In this document: one piece after another, positions 19,717 to 29,422 of the stretch | How the letters are laid out: each line of letters begins with the position of its first letter | Position numbering within the stretch: the stretch's first letter is position 1 | From: UBA7803 sp034522075 | Lineage (GTDB): Bacteria; Pseudomonadota; Gammaproteobacteria; Pseudomonadales; Azotimanducaceae | Length of the DNA: 64,000 nucleotides | Reading direction: 5' to 3' | Assembly: GCA_034522075.1 (NCBI GenBank) | Contig: JAXHLO010000014.1 | Location: 1 to 64,000, forward strand | Translations under genes and position numbers: made by a program | Notes under the pieces: model-generated | Databases searched by the model: none | The model's input: the letters and a program-made list of their open reading frames with translations, nothing else | Told to the model about the DNA's origin: nothing

Positions 19717-20877
19717 ATGGAATTCGAATTGAATGAAGAGTACCGCATGCTCAAAGACACGGTGGACCGCTTCGTGGACAGCGAGCTCATGCCGCTGGAG
19801 CCGGCCGTGCTGGCCCGCGAGGCAGCCGGTGAGCCCTGTGCGCTCACCGATGCGGAACTCGAGCCGCTGAACGCCAAGTGCCGTGAGCTGGGGCTGTGGG
19901 GGCTCGATGTCCCGGAGGAAATCGGCGGTGCCAATCTGCCCGCGCTGGCCCTGGTCGGGGTCAACGAAGCCATCGGACGCACGGCGGTGCCGTTCACCTT
20001 CCCTCCAGACTCACCCAACCTGCACATGCTGCTGGCCACGGCCACGGCGGAGCAGCGCGAGAAGTACCTGGAGCCCTATGCCCGCGGCGAGATGGTTTCC
20101 GCCATCGCCATATCGGAACCCGGTGCCGGCGCGGACCCGGCCGGCATGCGGACGCGGGCTGCTGCCGACGGAGATCACTGGGTACTGAACGGGCGCAAGA
20201 TCTGGATCAGCCGGGTCAAGCACGCGGCCTTCACCATCGTCATGGCGGTGACGGACCCGGAGAAGGGTTCCCGCGGCGGCATTTCCGCGTTCATCGTCGA
20301 AAACGGCACGCCGGGCTTCGAAGTGGCCCGGGAGATCCCCATCATCGGCGGCAACCGGACCTACGAAGTGGTGTTCGAGGACTGCCGCATCCCCCGGGCA
20401 CAACTGCTCGGCAAGGAGGGCGACGGTTTCGCCCCCATGCAGTTGCGCCTGACGGTGCGGCGCCTGCAGATGGGCGCCTGGTGCATCGGCATGGCCGAGC
20501 GCGCCCTGGCCATGCTCATCGAGCAGGCCAATCAACGGGAGACCTTTGGCGCGCTGCTGGCCGACCGCCAGGCGGTGCAGTGGTGGGTGGCCGATGCCGC
20601 CACGCGGATTCATGCCTGCCGCCTCATGGTCCAGGAAGCGGCCTGGAAGCAGGATCAGGGCCGCGACGTGCGCACCGAAGCCAGCATGATCAAAGTGTTC
20701 GCCACCGAGATGGCCACCGACGTCATCGACAACGCCATGCAGGCTTACGGCGCCATGGGTATGACCAAGGAGCTGCCGCTGCAGCTCATGGCCCAGCACG
20801 TGCGCGCCATGCGCATCTACGAGGGCCCGTCAGAGGTGCATCGCTGGGTAGTGGCGCGGCGCCTGCTGCGGCAATGA
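19717..20877 (+). CDS. Acyl-CoA dehydrogenase
   Basis: FAD-dependent dehydrogenase forming trans-2-enoyl-CoA, 386 residues. Visible: N-terminal helical domain, the FAD/substrate segment SAIAISEPGAGADPAGM, LNGRKIWISRV, and the C-terminal TEMATDVIDNAMQAYGAMGM and RIYEGPSEVHRWVVARRLL. The catalytic Glu region is consistent with the RIYEGPSEVHR segment. The start at 19717 gives the normal N-terminus MEFELNEEYRML; the 25 upstream codons run through the promoter region. Divergent from the thiolase-like gene. Chain-length preference cannot be judged. Confidence 0.92.
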   Translation: MEFELNEEYRMLKDTVDRFVDSELMPLEPAVLAREAAGEPCALTDAELEPLNAKCRELGLWGLDVPEEIGGANLPALALVGVNEAIGRTAVPFTFPPDSPNLHMLLATATAEQREKYLEPYARGEMVSAIAISEPGAGADPAGMRTRAAADGDHWVLNGRKIWISRVKHAAFTIVMAVTDPEKGSRGGISAFIVENGTPGFEVAREIPIIGGNRTYEVVFEDCRIPRAQLLGKEGDGFAPMQLRLTVRRLQMGAWCIGMAERALAMLIEQANQRETFGALLADRQAVQWWVADAATRIHACRLMVQEAAWKQDQGRDVRTEASMIKVFATEMATDVIDNAMQAYGAMGMTKELPLQLMAQHVRAMRIYEGPSEVHRWVVARRLLRQ

Positions 20878-21012
20878 CGTGCTGGTAAAATACTCGGGCA
20901 GGCAGCCAGACAACATCTAGACTTCAGACTGTTGTAAGGGTTTGCCCGATGCGTACACGCGTCACATTCTCTGTGGGCGCATTGGGGAAAGCTTACACGG
21001 GTTAAAATTGGC

Positions 21013-22221
21013 GTGACGGTTCCCGTGCAAACGTTCTATCTGGCGCGACAGCCCATCTATGACAGCGACCTGCGCGTGGCAGGCTACGAGCTGCTGTTTC
21101 GCGCGGGCCAAAGCCAGTCCGCCCAGTTCAGCAACGGTGATCAGGCTACCTCTGAGGTCATCACCAGCAGCGTGGTGGACATCGGCCTGAACCGGCTGGT
21201 CGGGGCCTATCCCGCCTTCATCAATGCCACCCGCAACTTTCTCAACGGCGATCTGCCGCTGCCGGAGCAGAAGGGGCAGATCGTCCTCGAGGTGCTCGAG
21301 GACGTGGAGGTGGACGAGGCCCTCGTTGACCGTCTGTCGCGGCTGTCCCGGGCGGGCTACAAAGTCGCCCTGGACGATTTCGTCTATCAGCCGGCCCATG
21401 AAGCACTGCTGGCCCTGGCTGACTACGTGAAGCTGGATGTATGCGCGCTGCGCCCGGAGGAACTGGCCGACCATGTGGCCCGCGTGCGCCGGCACGGCGC
21501 GCGTCTCATCGCCGAGAAGGTGGAGACCCACGAGATGCTGGCCGTCTGCCGGGAGCTCGGTTTCGACATGTACCAGGGCTTTTTCTTCTGCCGGCCGCGG
21601 CTGATCTCCGGCAAACGCCCGGATGCCAACCGGCTTGCCGTGCTGCAGCTCATCACCCGCTTGCAGGATCCCGACGCCGGCATCGAAGAACTGGAGAAGC
21701 TCGTAACCTGTGACCCGGCGTTGTCCTACCGGCTGCTCAAATACATCAACTCCGCCTACTGCGGCATTCCCGTCGAAGTGACGTCCATACGTCAGGCACT
21801 GGTGCTGGTGGGTACCGACATGGTGCGCAGCTGGGCCACGCTGCTGCTGCTGTCGCGGCTGTCGGACGGCAAACCCAGTGAGCTCATCGCCACGGCGCTG
21901 ATCCGCGCCAAAATGTGCGAGCTGCTCGGCGCGGACGACCACGAACGCGACGACAATCAGTACTTCACCGTGGGACTGCTGTCCGTGCTCGATGCGCTTA
22001 CCGATCAGCCCATGGAGGAAGTGGTCGGCGGATTGCCATTCGATGCAGCCGTCTGTGCTGCGCTCAGCGAGCGCCGCGGCGTGCTCGGCGAGACGCTGAC
22101 GCGGGTCATCGATTATGAACAGAACGCCGGCGACCCGACCGCTGCTGCTCCCGGACTGGCTGAGGCTTATCTGCAGGCCGTGAGCTGGTGCATGGACACG
22201 CAGCAGGCACTGACCGCCTGA
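21013..22221 (+). CDS. EAL-HDOD domain signalling protein (YuxH family)
   Basis: 402 residues: degenerate EAL domain (residues about 5-200) followed by an HDOD domain (about 200-370). The EAL signature is replaced by YELLFR. Other c-di-GMP phosphodiesterase positions are only partly kept (EVLEDVEV, KVALDDFVY, VKLDV, AEKVET, GFDMYQGFFFCRP), so catalytic activity is doubtful and a binding or scaffolding role is more likely. HDOD part: DPALSYRLLKYINSAYCG and IRQALVLVG. Translation starts at GTG 21013. The 135 bases upstream hold a TTAAAAT stretch just before the start. Confidence 0.87.
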   Translation: MTVPVQTFYLARQPIYDSDLRVAGYELLFRAGQSQSAQFSNGDQATSEVITSSVVDIGLNRLVGAYPAFINATRNFLNGDLPLPEQKGQIVLEVLEDVEVDEALVDRLSRLSRAGYKVALDDFVYQPAHEALLALADYVKLDVCALRPEELADHVARVRRHGARLIAEKVETHEMLAVCRELGFDMYQGFFFCRPRLISGKRPDANRLAVLQLITRLQDPDAGIEELEKLVTCDPALSYRLLKYINSAYCGIPVEVTSIRQALVLVGTDMVRSWATLLLLSRLSDGKPSELIATALIRAKMCELLGADDHERDDNQYFTVGLLSVLDALTDQPMEEVVGGLPFDAAVCAALSERRGVLGETLTRVIDYEQNAGDPTAAAPGLAEAYLQAVSWCMDTQQALTA

Positions 22222-22245
22222 GGCGGAGAGCGCACAGCCCGTGGC

Positions 22246-23652
22246 CTACAGCAGCATGCCCAGCACGACGAATCCCGCCAGTGCTGCGGCACCGGCGCTG
22301 AGCGCGTAGGGAAGCTGGGTTCTGACGTGATCGATGTGGTCGGTAGCGGCTGCCATGGAGGCCACCACAGTCGTATCGCTGATGGGCGAGGCATGGTCGC
22401 CGAAAATGGCACCGGACAGCACCGCGGCGAGCAGCACGGCGGGTTCGGCGCCCAGCGTCAGCGCTATGGGAATTGCCACGGGAATCATGATCGCGAAGGT
22501 CCCCCAACTCGAACCGATGGCGAACGCGGTGAAGGCCGAGACCAGAAACACCAGCGCCGGCAGCAGCGGCAGCGGTACGTTGTCGCTCACCACCTGAGAT
22601 AGAAAGGCTCCGGTGCCCAGAGCGTCCGTGGCATCGCCCAGGGCCAGGGCCAGCAGCAGGATGATGGCCACCGGCAGTAATCCTCCGGCGCCCTTCAGCG
22701 ATACGTTCATGAGTTCGTCGAGACGTCGGCGCTGGCCGGTCAGGGCCATCACCCACACCACCAGCAGGCCCGCCAGCACGGCCCAGAGCACCGATGTGGA
22801 ACCGGATCCCGCAGCAAGGTTGCCGTTGCCGGTCAGGTACAGGCCCACCGGTACCGCAGCCACCATGGTGATGATGGGTGCCAGCATGTAGGCCGGGCTG
22901 GCCGTGTTGTCGTCGTCGCTGCTGATCAGCGACGGGTCCACCATGGGCGCGGCATTGGGCCACAGCACCCGGCCTTCCCGGGTCCGCGCCTCGGCGCGGG
23001 CCATGGCGCCGAAGTTCCAGCGGAAGGTGATGGCGCCGGCGGCCAGCAGCACGGCGAAGATGGCGTACAGATTCATGGGAATGGCCAGGACGAAGGTGCC
23101 CAGGGGGTTGTCCAGCGGTGTGCCGCTCAACAGCCCCAGGTTGAAGGCGCCCCAGGCATTGAGCGGAATCAGAATGCACACCGGTGCCGACGTGGAGTCG
23201 ATGAGATAGGCCAGGCGCTCCCGGGAAATGCGCAAGCGGTCGAACAGCGGCCGCGATACCGCGCCCGCCACCAGCAGGGTCAGGTTGGATTCGATGAAGA
23301 TCACGATGCCGGTTGCCCAGGCCAGCCACTCCGCCCGGCGCGGAGTGGTCACCCAGCGCCGCCGTTCCAGCCAGTGAACAAATCCACGCACGCCGCCGGT
23401 GCGTTCCATGGTGGCGATCATGGCGCCGATCACCAGAGTGAAGGCGATCACGCGCGTATCGCCGGGATTGCCGAGGACGGCGATGATGCCGTCGATGGCA
23501 GTGGCCAGCGCCGCCAGCGGATTGGCATCGCCCAGCAACCACCAGCCCAGCCAGATGCCGGTGAGCAGCGACAGGATCACCTGCCGGCTGATGATGGCCA
23601 GCGCGATGGCGCAGACGGGGGGCAGAACGGACGCCCAGCCCGGATCGCTCAC
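22246..23652 (-). CDS. NhaC-family Na+/H+ antiporter
   Basis: Polytopic inner-membrane antiporter, 468 residues, about 11-12 hydrophobic segments. Family wording includes GAMIATMERTGGVRGFVHWL, IFIESNLTLLVAGAVSRPL, STSAPVCILIPLNAWGAF and, near the C-terminus, AIGSSWGTFAIMIPVAIPIA and FGDHASPISDTTVVAS. GTG start at 23652, overlapping the TGA of the upstream hypothetical as GTGA, so the two are probably translationally coupled. Ion specificity (Na+/H+ or exchange with organic anions) is not decidable. Confidence 0.88.
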   Translation of the reverse strand: MSDPGWASVLPPVCAIALAIISRQVILSLLTGIWLGWWLLGDANPLAALATAIDGIIAVLGNPGDTRVIAFTLVIGAMIATMERTGGVRGFVHWLERRRWVTTPRRAEWLAWATGIVIFIESNLTLLVAGAVSRPLFDRLRISRERLAYLIDSTSAPVCILIPLNAWGAFNLGLLSGTPLDNPLGTFVLAIPMNLYAIFAVLLAAGAITFRWNFGAMARAEARTREGRVLWPNAAPMVDPSLISSDDDNTASPAYMLAPIITMVAAVPVGLYLTGNGNLAAGSGSTSVLWAVLAGLLVVWVMALTGQRRRLDELMNVSLKGAGGLLPVAIILLLALALGDATDALGTGAFLSQVVSDNVPLPLLPALVFLVSAFTAFAIGSSWGTFAIMIPVAIPIALTLGAEPAVLLAAVLSGAIFGDHASPISDTTVVASMAAATDHIDHVRTQLPYALSAGAAALAGFVVLGMLL

Positions 23653-24149
23653 GTGGAAGACTCCCCGCCGGCTGTTTCAAAGGTCACCGAGAACGTGCCC
23701 AGATCGGGGATTCTGCCGTCGCGCACGGCAACGCCTTCCCGGGTAGGAGCCCGCCGGCGGGCAACGCTCCTGTCCTGGCGTTCGATCCAGGCCTTCACCA
23801 CGTCGCCCGACGGCCGCACATGGCAGACCAGTTCGCCGCGGCGGAGCATTTCACCGCGCAGCTTCACGCGGCGCTCGTTCAGTTGGGTTCGTATATTGTC
23901 GATGAAGCGCCAGACCGTTCGCTCTTCGCTGATCCCGCGTGCAGCCGCAACCTGTCTCCACAGCAGTTCTCTGGGGCCCTGCAGCTTGCGGGCATTGTGC
24001 ACCCGGCAGCGGCCGTCGATCTGATAGGTGAATATGGCGGTGGTCCGATCGCCCTGTTCGAGGCGCTCGTGAATGCTCGGCGGCGGCGCGGGCGCGGGCG
24101 GCGGTGCCGGCGCTGCTGCCAGAGTCAGCGCGAGAAGGGCTCCATTCAT
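23649..24149 (-). CDS. Exported hypothetical protein
   Basis: 166 residues, not recognised. The N-terminus (MNGALLALTLAAAPAPP) looks like a short signal peptide followed by a Pro/Ala-rich stretch. The remainder is basic (WRQVAAARGISEERTVW, RTQLNERRVKLRGEMLRRGE). Two Cys, in DGRCRVHNARK and ELVCHVRPSG, may pair if the protein is periplasmic. The segment near residues 126-136 (QDRSVARRRAPTREG) is encoded by a REP-like palindrome (23743-23771), so the C-terminal part may be partly repeat-derived. It overlaps the antiporter gene by four bases. Confidence 0.55.
   Translation of the reverse strand: MNGALLALTLAAAPAPPPAPAPPPSIHERLEQGDRTTAIFTYQIDGRCRVHNARKLQGPRELLWRQVAAARGISEERTVWRFIDNIRTQLNERRVKLRGEMLRRGELVCHVRPSGDVVKAWIERQDRSVARRRAPTREGVAVRDGRIPDLGTFSVTFETAGGESST
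23743..23771. repeat. REP-like palindromic element inside a coding region
   Basis: GTAGGAGC at 23743 leads into the 14-bp palindrome GCCCGCCGGCGGGC (23749-23762), closed by AACGCTCCT. The layout, GTAGGAGC plus a GC-rich dyad plus GCTCC, resembles the short REP elements common in pseudomonads and relatives. A related element with the same GTAGGAGC head occurs at 33624-33648 at the end of iscS. Confidence 0.5.
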
Positions 24150-24298
24150 AGCTAACCGGTACTTACTCGTTGCATGACAGTGTCGGAAATGTGCGGCACC
24201 GCGTCCAGTTTCCGCTGGACGAACCGCCGGCCCGGGCGCCGATTGACGGTTTGCAGATCCTGTGTGATAACCCCGGTCAGAGGATCGAGGGGAATAAC

Positions 24299-24787
24299 AT
24301 GAACGTTCTGTCTGCGCAGTGCTGCCGCGGGGGATTGGCGGCAGGGGTAGTTGTGCTGGCCGCCTGCACGTCGGTGGGCGTCGACCCTTCCAAGCTCGAG
24401 ATTGTCGAAGACGTGGACCCCTTGCCGCGCATACACGTCCAGCGCGTGTGTGTCGAAGTGAACACGGGGGTCAAGCAGTCGTTCACCGACGGCCTGTTCG
24501 AGGCCCTGCGCGAGCTTGAGTTCGCTACTGCCTCGAAACAGACGGCATTCGGTGACGAATGCCGCTTCTGGATGCGTTACAGCGCCACCTGGACCGGCTT
24601 TCCCGAGTACCTGGCCACGGCGCACTTCGACGTCTATGAGGATCGCAGCCGCATCGGCCGCGCGGTCTATGATGCCACCGGCGGCGGCAGCCGGCTGGAC
24701 CGCTACGGCTCGGCCACAGAAAAGGTCAAGCCGATGCTGAACGCGTTGTTTCTGCGGGTGGAGCGTGGCGAGGCGCCGGGCGGCTGA
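24299..24787 (+). CDS. Outer-membrane-type lipoprotein (Sbal_3080-like)
   Basis: 162-residue lipoprotein. The signal peptide ends in the lipobox VLAACTSVG, with Cys as the lipidation site. The mature part reads HVQRVCVEVNTGV, then CRFWMRYSATWTGFPEYL and AVYDATGGGSRLDRYGS. That pattern resembles the Sbal_3080 family of small lipoproteins, a comparison made from memory. Start at 24299: the signal peptide begins directly there, and the longer upstream frame has no signal-like content. The residue after Cys is Thr, so outer-membrane sorting is expected. Function unknown. Confidence 0.7.
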   Translation: MNVLSAQCCRGGLAAGVVVLAACTSVGVDPSKLEIVEDVDPLPRIHVQRVCVEVNTGVKQSFTDGLFEALRELEFATASKQTAFGDECRFWMRYSATWTGFPEYLATAHFDVYEDRSRIGRAVYDATGGGSRLDRYGSATEKVKPMLNALFLRVERGEAPGG

Positions 24788-24810
24788 TGCCGGCGCGGAG
24801 AGCGGGAAGC

Positions 24811-24897
24811 TGGTGCCCGGGGTCGGAGTCGAACCGACACTCTGTCTCCAGAACCAGATTTTGAGTCTGGCGCGTCTACCAGTTTCGCCACCCGGGC
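24811..24897 (-). tRNA. tRNA-Leu (anticodon CAA)
   Basis: Class II tRNA of 87 bases including an encoded CCA end. Acceptor stem GCCCGGG pairs with CCCGGGC, followed by discriminator A and CCA. The anticodon stem CCAGA/TCTGG carries the loop CTCAAAA, giving anticodon CAA. A long variable arm (GGAGACAGAGTGTC region) and the T-loop GGTTCGACTCC are present. It lies convergent to the lipoprotein gene and divergent from queA. Confidence 0.97.
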
Positions 24898-24986
24898 AGG
24901 GCGGGGCGGAATCTTACAACGGTCTCCCCCGACGATGCCACGCGAGTCATTGCTCAATTGACGGCCGCGTAACCACCGCCTGGTGA

Positions 24987-25015
24987 TTGGCGCCGGGCCC
25001 CCGGCCCCGTAGAAT
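24987..25015 (+). promoter_or_regulatory. Candidate sigma-70 promoter of queA-tgt-yajC-secDF
   Basis: TTGGCG (24987-24992) and TAGAAT (25010-25015) are separated by exactly 17 bases. The -10 lies 33 bases before the queA ATG. Both hexamers differ from consensus at only one or two positions. Identified by inspection only. Confidence 0.55.
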
Positions 25016-25048
25016 TCGCGGCTTCGCCCTGATTGGTCGGTAAAGCCA

Positions 25049-26071
25049 ATGCGCGTCGAGGATTTCCGCTACGAACTGCCCGGGCGGCTCATTGCCCAGA
25101 GCCCGCCGGCGCGCCGTGATGCCAGCCGCCTGCTGCACGTGGCCGGCGAGGGCCTCGAGCACCTGCAGTTCACCGATTTTCCGGCCCTGCTGCGCCCCGG
25201 CGACCTGCTGGTGCTGAACGACACCCGGGTGATCAAAGCGCGCCTGCACGGCGAGAAAGACAGCGGCGGCCGGGCAGAGATTCTGGTGGAGCGCATCGAA
25301 TCGGACAGGGAGGCGCTGTGTCAGGTGCGGGTGAGCAAGCCGCTCAAACCCGGGCGCACGCTGCGGGTCGGGCGCTTCGAACTGGCAGTTAAAGGCCGGG
25401 AGGGTGATTTCTATCGTCTGGCCTTCCCGGGCACCGTGACCCAGGTGCTGGAAGCGGCCGGCGAAGTGCCGCTGCCGCCGTATATCGAGCGCGCACCGGA
25501 CGCCGCGGACGCGGAACGCTACCAGACCGTTTATGGGGCGCGTCCCGGCGCCGTGGCTGCGCCGACTGCCGGGCTGCATTTCAGCCATGCCATGCTCGAA
25601 GCATTGCCGGAACAGGGGGTGGAAACGGCCACCGTCACGCTGCACGTCGGCGCCGGCACGTTTCAGCCGGTGCGGGTCAGCGATCTGAGCCGCCACCGCA
25701 TGCACTTCGAGCGTTATGAAATCGGCCCGGCTGCAGCCGATGCCATTGCCCGCTGCCGGGCCCGCGGCGGCCGCGTGGTGGCGGTGGGGACCACCGTGGT
25801 GCGTACCCTGGAAGCCGCCGCCGAGCCGTGCACCGGTACCGTGGCGGCCGGGCAGGCCGAGACGGATCTGTTCATTACGCCCGGTTACCGCTTCGCCGCG
25901 GTGGATGCATTGCTCACCAATTTTCACCTGCCGGAGTCGACCCTGCTCATGCTGGTTTGCGCCTTCGCCGGCTATGACCGGGTCATGGCCGCCTACCGGG
26001 CGGCGGTGGCCGCCGAGTACCGCTTTTTCAGCTATGGAGACGCCATGTTCCTGGAGCGCGCCGATGTTTGA
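25049..26071 (+). CDS. queA: S-adenosylmethionine:tRNA ribosyltransferase-isomerase
   Basis: Transfers and isomerises the ribosyl moiety of SAM to preQ1-modified tRNA, forming epoxyqueuosine. 340 residues. N-terminus DFRYELPGRLIAQSPP; GDLLVLNDTRVIKARL, AAPTAGLHFSHAML, HVGAGTFQPVR and LLTNFHLPESTLLMLV are all family motifs. First gene of queA-tgt-yajC-secD-secF; it overlaps tgt by eight bases. Confidence 0.96.
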   Translation: MRVEDFRYELPGRLIAQSPPARRDASRLLHVAGEGLEHLQFTDFPALLRPGDLLVLNDTRVIKARLHGEKDSGGRAEILVERIESDREALCQVRVSKPLKPGRTLRVGRFELAVKGREGDFYRLAFPGTVTQVLEAAGEVPLPPYIERAPDAADAERYQTVYGARPGAVAAPTAGLHFSHAMLEALPEQGVETATVTLHVGAGTFQPVRVSDLSRHRMHFERYEIGPAAADAIARCRARGGRVVAVGTTVVRTLEAAAEPCTGTVAAGQAETDLFITPGYRFAAVDALLTNFHLPESTLLMLVCAFAGYDRVMAAYRAAVAAEYRFFSYGDAMFLERADV

Positions 26072-27176
26072 GCTGCTGGCCACCGACGGTGCGGCCCGCC
26101 GCGGCCGGCTGACTACGGCCCACGGCAGCGTGGAGACGCCGGTGTTCATGCCCTGCGGGACCTACGGCACGGTGAAGGCCATGACCCCGGCGGCCCTGCA
26201 CGAAACGGGCACCCAGATGCTGCTGGGCAATACCTTTCACCTCATGCTGCGTCCCGGCCATGAGGCCATTCGCGATCTGGGCGGGCTGCATACCTTCATG
26301 GGCTGGTCCGGGCCCATCCTCACCGATTCCGGCGGCTTTCAGGTGTGGAGCCTGGGCGAGCTGCGCAAGATTTCCGAGCATGGCGTGGTCTTCCGCTCGC
26401 CGGTGAACGGCGATCGGGTGGAGCTGACGCCGGAGACTTCCATGGCCGTGCAGCGCAGCCTCGATGCCGACGTGGTCATGGTGTTCGACGAGTGCACGCC
26501 GTATCCGGCCAGCGAGGCCGAGGCCCGCGACTCCATGGCCCTGTCCCTGCGCTGGGCCGAACGTTGCCGGAACGCCTACGGGGCAGGCGATCCGGGGCTT
26601 CTGTTCGGCATCGTGCAGGGCGGCATGTACGACGCTCTGCGCCGCGAAAGCCTGGAGGGCCTGCTGAGCCTGGGTTTCGACGGCTATGCCATCGGCGGAC
26701 TGTCCGTGGGGGAGACGAAGGCGGAAATGGACGCGGTGCTCACGGCGCTGCTGCCCCGGATGCCCGCTGAGCGGCCGCGCTATCTCATGGGCGTGGGCAC
26801 CCCGGCGGATCTGGTACGCGGCGTGGCACTGGGGGTGGACATGTTCGACTGCGTCATGCCCACGCGCAATGCGCGCAACGGCTATGCATTCACCTCCCGG
26901 GGAACGCTGAAAATCCGCAACGCCCGCCATCGCCTGGCCGACCTGCCCCTGGACCCGGAGTGCGGCTGCTACACCTGCGCCAACTTCTCCCGCGCCTATC
27001 TGCATCATCTGGACCGCTGCGGCGAGATGCTCGGCAGCATTCTCATGACCTGGCACAACCTGGCCTACTACCACGGCCTGATGGCACGTTTGCGCGCGTC
27101 TGTCGAAACGGGTACATTTCGCTCCCTCATCGAGACCCTGCAAAACGGTTGGAATTCCCCGGATGAATCTGTTTGA
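26064..27176 (+). CDS. tgt: tRNA-guanine transglycosylase
   Basis: Exchanges guanine-34 of GUN-anticodon tRNAs for preQ1. 370 residues, normal length. Catalytic/base-binding motifs: LTDSGGFQVWSLGELRKI (Asp as general base), GGLSVGETKAEM, and FDCVMPTRNARNGYAF with the nucleophilic Asp. The zinc site is CGCYTCANFSRAYLHHL near the C-terminus. The start at 26064 overlaps the queA end; a longer open frame upstream lies inside queA and is not coding. Followed by yajC with a 14-base overlap. Confidence 0.96.
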   Translation: MFELLATDGAARRGRLTTAHGSVETPVFMPCGTYGTVKAMTPAALHETGTQMLLGNTFHLMLRPGHEAIRDLGGLHTFMGWSGPILTDSGGFQVWSLGELRKISEHGVVFRSPVNGDRVELTPETSMAVQRSLDADVVMVFDECTPYPASEAEARDSMALSLRWAERCRNAYGAGDPGLLFGIVQGGMYDALRRESLEGLLSLGFDGYAIGGLSVGETKAEMDAVLTALLPRMPAERPRYLMGVGTPADLVRGVALGVDMFDCVMPTRNARNGYAFTSRGTLKIRNARHRLADLPLDPECGCYTCANFSRAYLHHLDRCGEMLGSILMTWHNLAYYHGLMARLRASVETGTFRSLIETLQNGWNSPDESV

Positions 27177-27504
27177 AACCACGGCTTACGCGGCCGAGGG
27201 CGCACCGGCCGGCGGCGACGCCGGACTGATCAACCTGCTGTTCCTCGGCGGCTTCGTCCTGATCTTCTATTTTCTGTTGTGGCGCCCGCAGAGCAAACGC
27301 CGCAAGGAACACCAGGCGCTCATGGCCGGGCTCGACAAGGGCGATGAGGTCGTGACCGCCGGCGGCATCGTCGGCCAGGTCAACAAGGTCGAAGACGACT
27401 TCATCAAAGTGCAGGTCGCCAATAATGTAGAGCTGCGCATCCAGAAGTCTGCCGTGGGCGCCACGCTACCCAAAGGGACCATCAAGTCACTGGATGAGTC
27501 CTGA
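27163..27504 (+). CDS. yajC: Preprotein translocase subunit YajC
   Basis: Single-span inner-membrane partner of SecDF. 113 residues. An N-terminal hydrophobic segment (LINLLFLGGFVLIFYFLLW) is followed by the hallmark RPQSKRRKEHQALMAGLDKGDEV region (in parts: WRPQSKRRKEH, GLDKGDEVVTAGGI). The start overlaps the tgt 3' end and the next gene is secD, the universal order. Confidence 0.95.
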   Translation: MNLFETTAYAAEGAPAGGDAGLINLLFLGGFVLIFYFLLWRPQSKRRKEHQALMAGLDKGDEVVTAGGIVGQVNKVEDDFIKVQVANNVELRIQKSAVGATLPKGTIKSLDES

Positions 27505-27506
27505 CC

Positions 27507-29422
27507 GTGGCTAGATCTCCCGGCATGACGGGGGAGAATCTGCTCGGCATGCCCCGGGCGGCGAAGCGTCCGCCCAATACCAACAGCGCCGGGCGGCTGA
27601 TCACGGTAGTGATCGTGCTGACCCTGGGTTGTCTGTATGCGGCCCCCAACCTGTTTCTGCCCGACCCGGCGCTGCAGATTCGCGCCACGTCGGATGAGTA
27701 CCAGGTGAATCAGGAGTCCATGCAGAAGGCCGTCGAGGCCCTGGAACGCGGCGGTATTCCAGTGCAACGACTTCGAGTTCGACGGTACCTCCGGCATGAT
27801 CCGGGTAGGTTCGGACGACCAGCAGCTGCGCGGCCGTGATCTGGTGTCTGCGGCACTGAACCCCGGCGCTGACCGGCGCTACGTGGTGGCCCTCAACCGC
27901 GCCTCCAATACGCCCGAATGGCTGCGCGACCTCGGCGGCACACCGTTGAACCTGGGCCTGGACCTGTCCGGCGGCGTGCACTTTCTGCTCCAGGTCGACA
28001 TGGACAAGTTCCTCGGCGACCGCATGGAAAGCAACGAGCAGGCCATCCGCGAGCTGCTCGTGGAGAACCGCATACGCTATCAACCCGGCGACTGGCTGGA
28101 CGGCCGCACCCTGGCCATTGCCTTTCAAGGTGCCGACGCCCGGGACGAAGCGCGGCAGCTCATCGAGGGCGAGTTCGAGGAGTTCGAGATCACCATCGAG
28201 GAGATCGACGGCCGGCCCGGTCTGCGCCTGGCCATCTCTGAAGACACGATTGCCGAACTGGAAGACTTCGCCATTTCGCAGAACCTCACCAGCCTGCGTA
28301 ACCGGGTGAACGAACTGGGCGTCTCCGAACCGCTGGTGCAGCGTCTCGGCCGCTCCCGCATCGTCCTGGATCTGCCGGGTGTGCAGGACAGTGCCCGGGC
28401 CAAGGAGATCATCAACAAGTTCGCCAATCTGGAATTCCGCCTGGTGGCCCGGGATGCGGCACGCCCTGCGCAGACCGAGACCTACGAGTACGAAGGCAGA
28501 ACCGTGGTTCTCGAGAAGGCGAACATCGTCACCGGTAACCAGGTCACCAACGCCAACCAGGATTTCGATCCGGAAACCGGCCAGCCCCAGGTCGGCGTTC
28601 CTGGACAACGAAGGCGGCCGGCGCATGAATGCCGTGACCCAGGACAACGTGGGCAACCAGATGGCCATCATCTTCAAGGAGCTGAAGGTCCGTACACGCA
28701 CGGTCACGGAAGATGGTGAGACCCGGGTAGTGCCCTATACGGTGGAAGATGCCCGGGTCATCAACGTCGCCACCATTCAGAGCGCACTGGGCTTTCGCTT
28801 CCGCATCACCGGCCTCGAGCTCGGCGAGGCCCGCGACCTGGCCCTGCTGCTGCGCGCCGGGGCCCTGGCCGCTCCCATGTACATCGTCGAGGAACGCACC
28901 GTCGGCGCGAGCCTGGGTGAAGAGAACATCGAACAGGGGCGCAATTCCGTGATCATCGGCTTCGCCCTGGTGCTGCTGTTCATGCTGGTCTATTACCGCT
29001 GGTTCGGTCTGGCGGCCAACGTGGCCCTCACCGCCAACCTGATCCTGCTGGTGGCCATCATGTCGGTACTCGGCGCCACCCTGACATTGCCGGGTATCGC
29101 CGGCATCGTGCTCACCGTGGGCATGGCGGTGGATGCCAACGTGCTGATCTTTTCCAGAATCCGTGAGGAGGCGAAGAACAGCTCGCCCCAGGCGGCCATT
29201 CAGGCCGGTTTCGACCGTGCCATCGTGACCATTCTCGACGCCAACATAACCACCTTCTTCGTCGCCATCATTCTGTTCTCCATCGGCAGCGGTCCGGTGA
29301 AGGGCTTTGCCGTCACTCTGGCCGTGGGCATCGTCACGTCCATGTTCACCGCCATCATGGTGACCCGGACCCTGGTGAACCTCATGTACGGCGGCCGCAA
29401 GCTCGAGAGACTGGCGATATGA
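27507..29422 (+). CDS. secD: Protein translocase subunit SecD, two frame breaks
   Basis: Proton-motive-force driven translocation factor with six membrane spans and a large periplasmic P1 domain. N-terminal span LITVVIVLTLGCLYAAPNLF; then LNLGLDLSGGVHFLLQVDMD; C-terminal spans with GIVLTVGMAVDANVLIFSRI and the downstream ILDANITTFFVAIILF. The frame breaks near 27755-27765 (RGGIPVQ to NDFEFDGTSGMIRVG) and near 28590-28600 (DPETGQPQV to FLDNEGGRRMNAV). Conserved sequence flanks both breaks, so base errors are the likely cause. The GTG at 27507 follows yajC by two bases; ATG 27525 or 27549 are alternatives. Confidence 0.92.
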
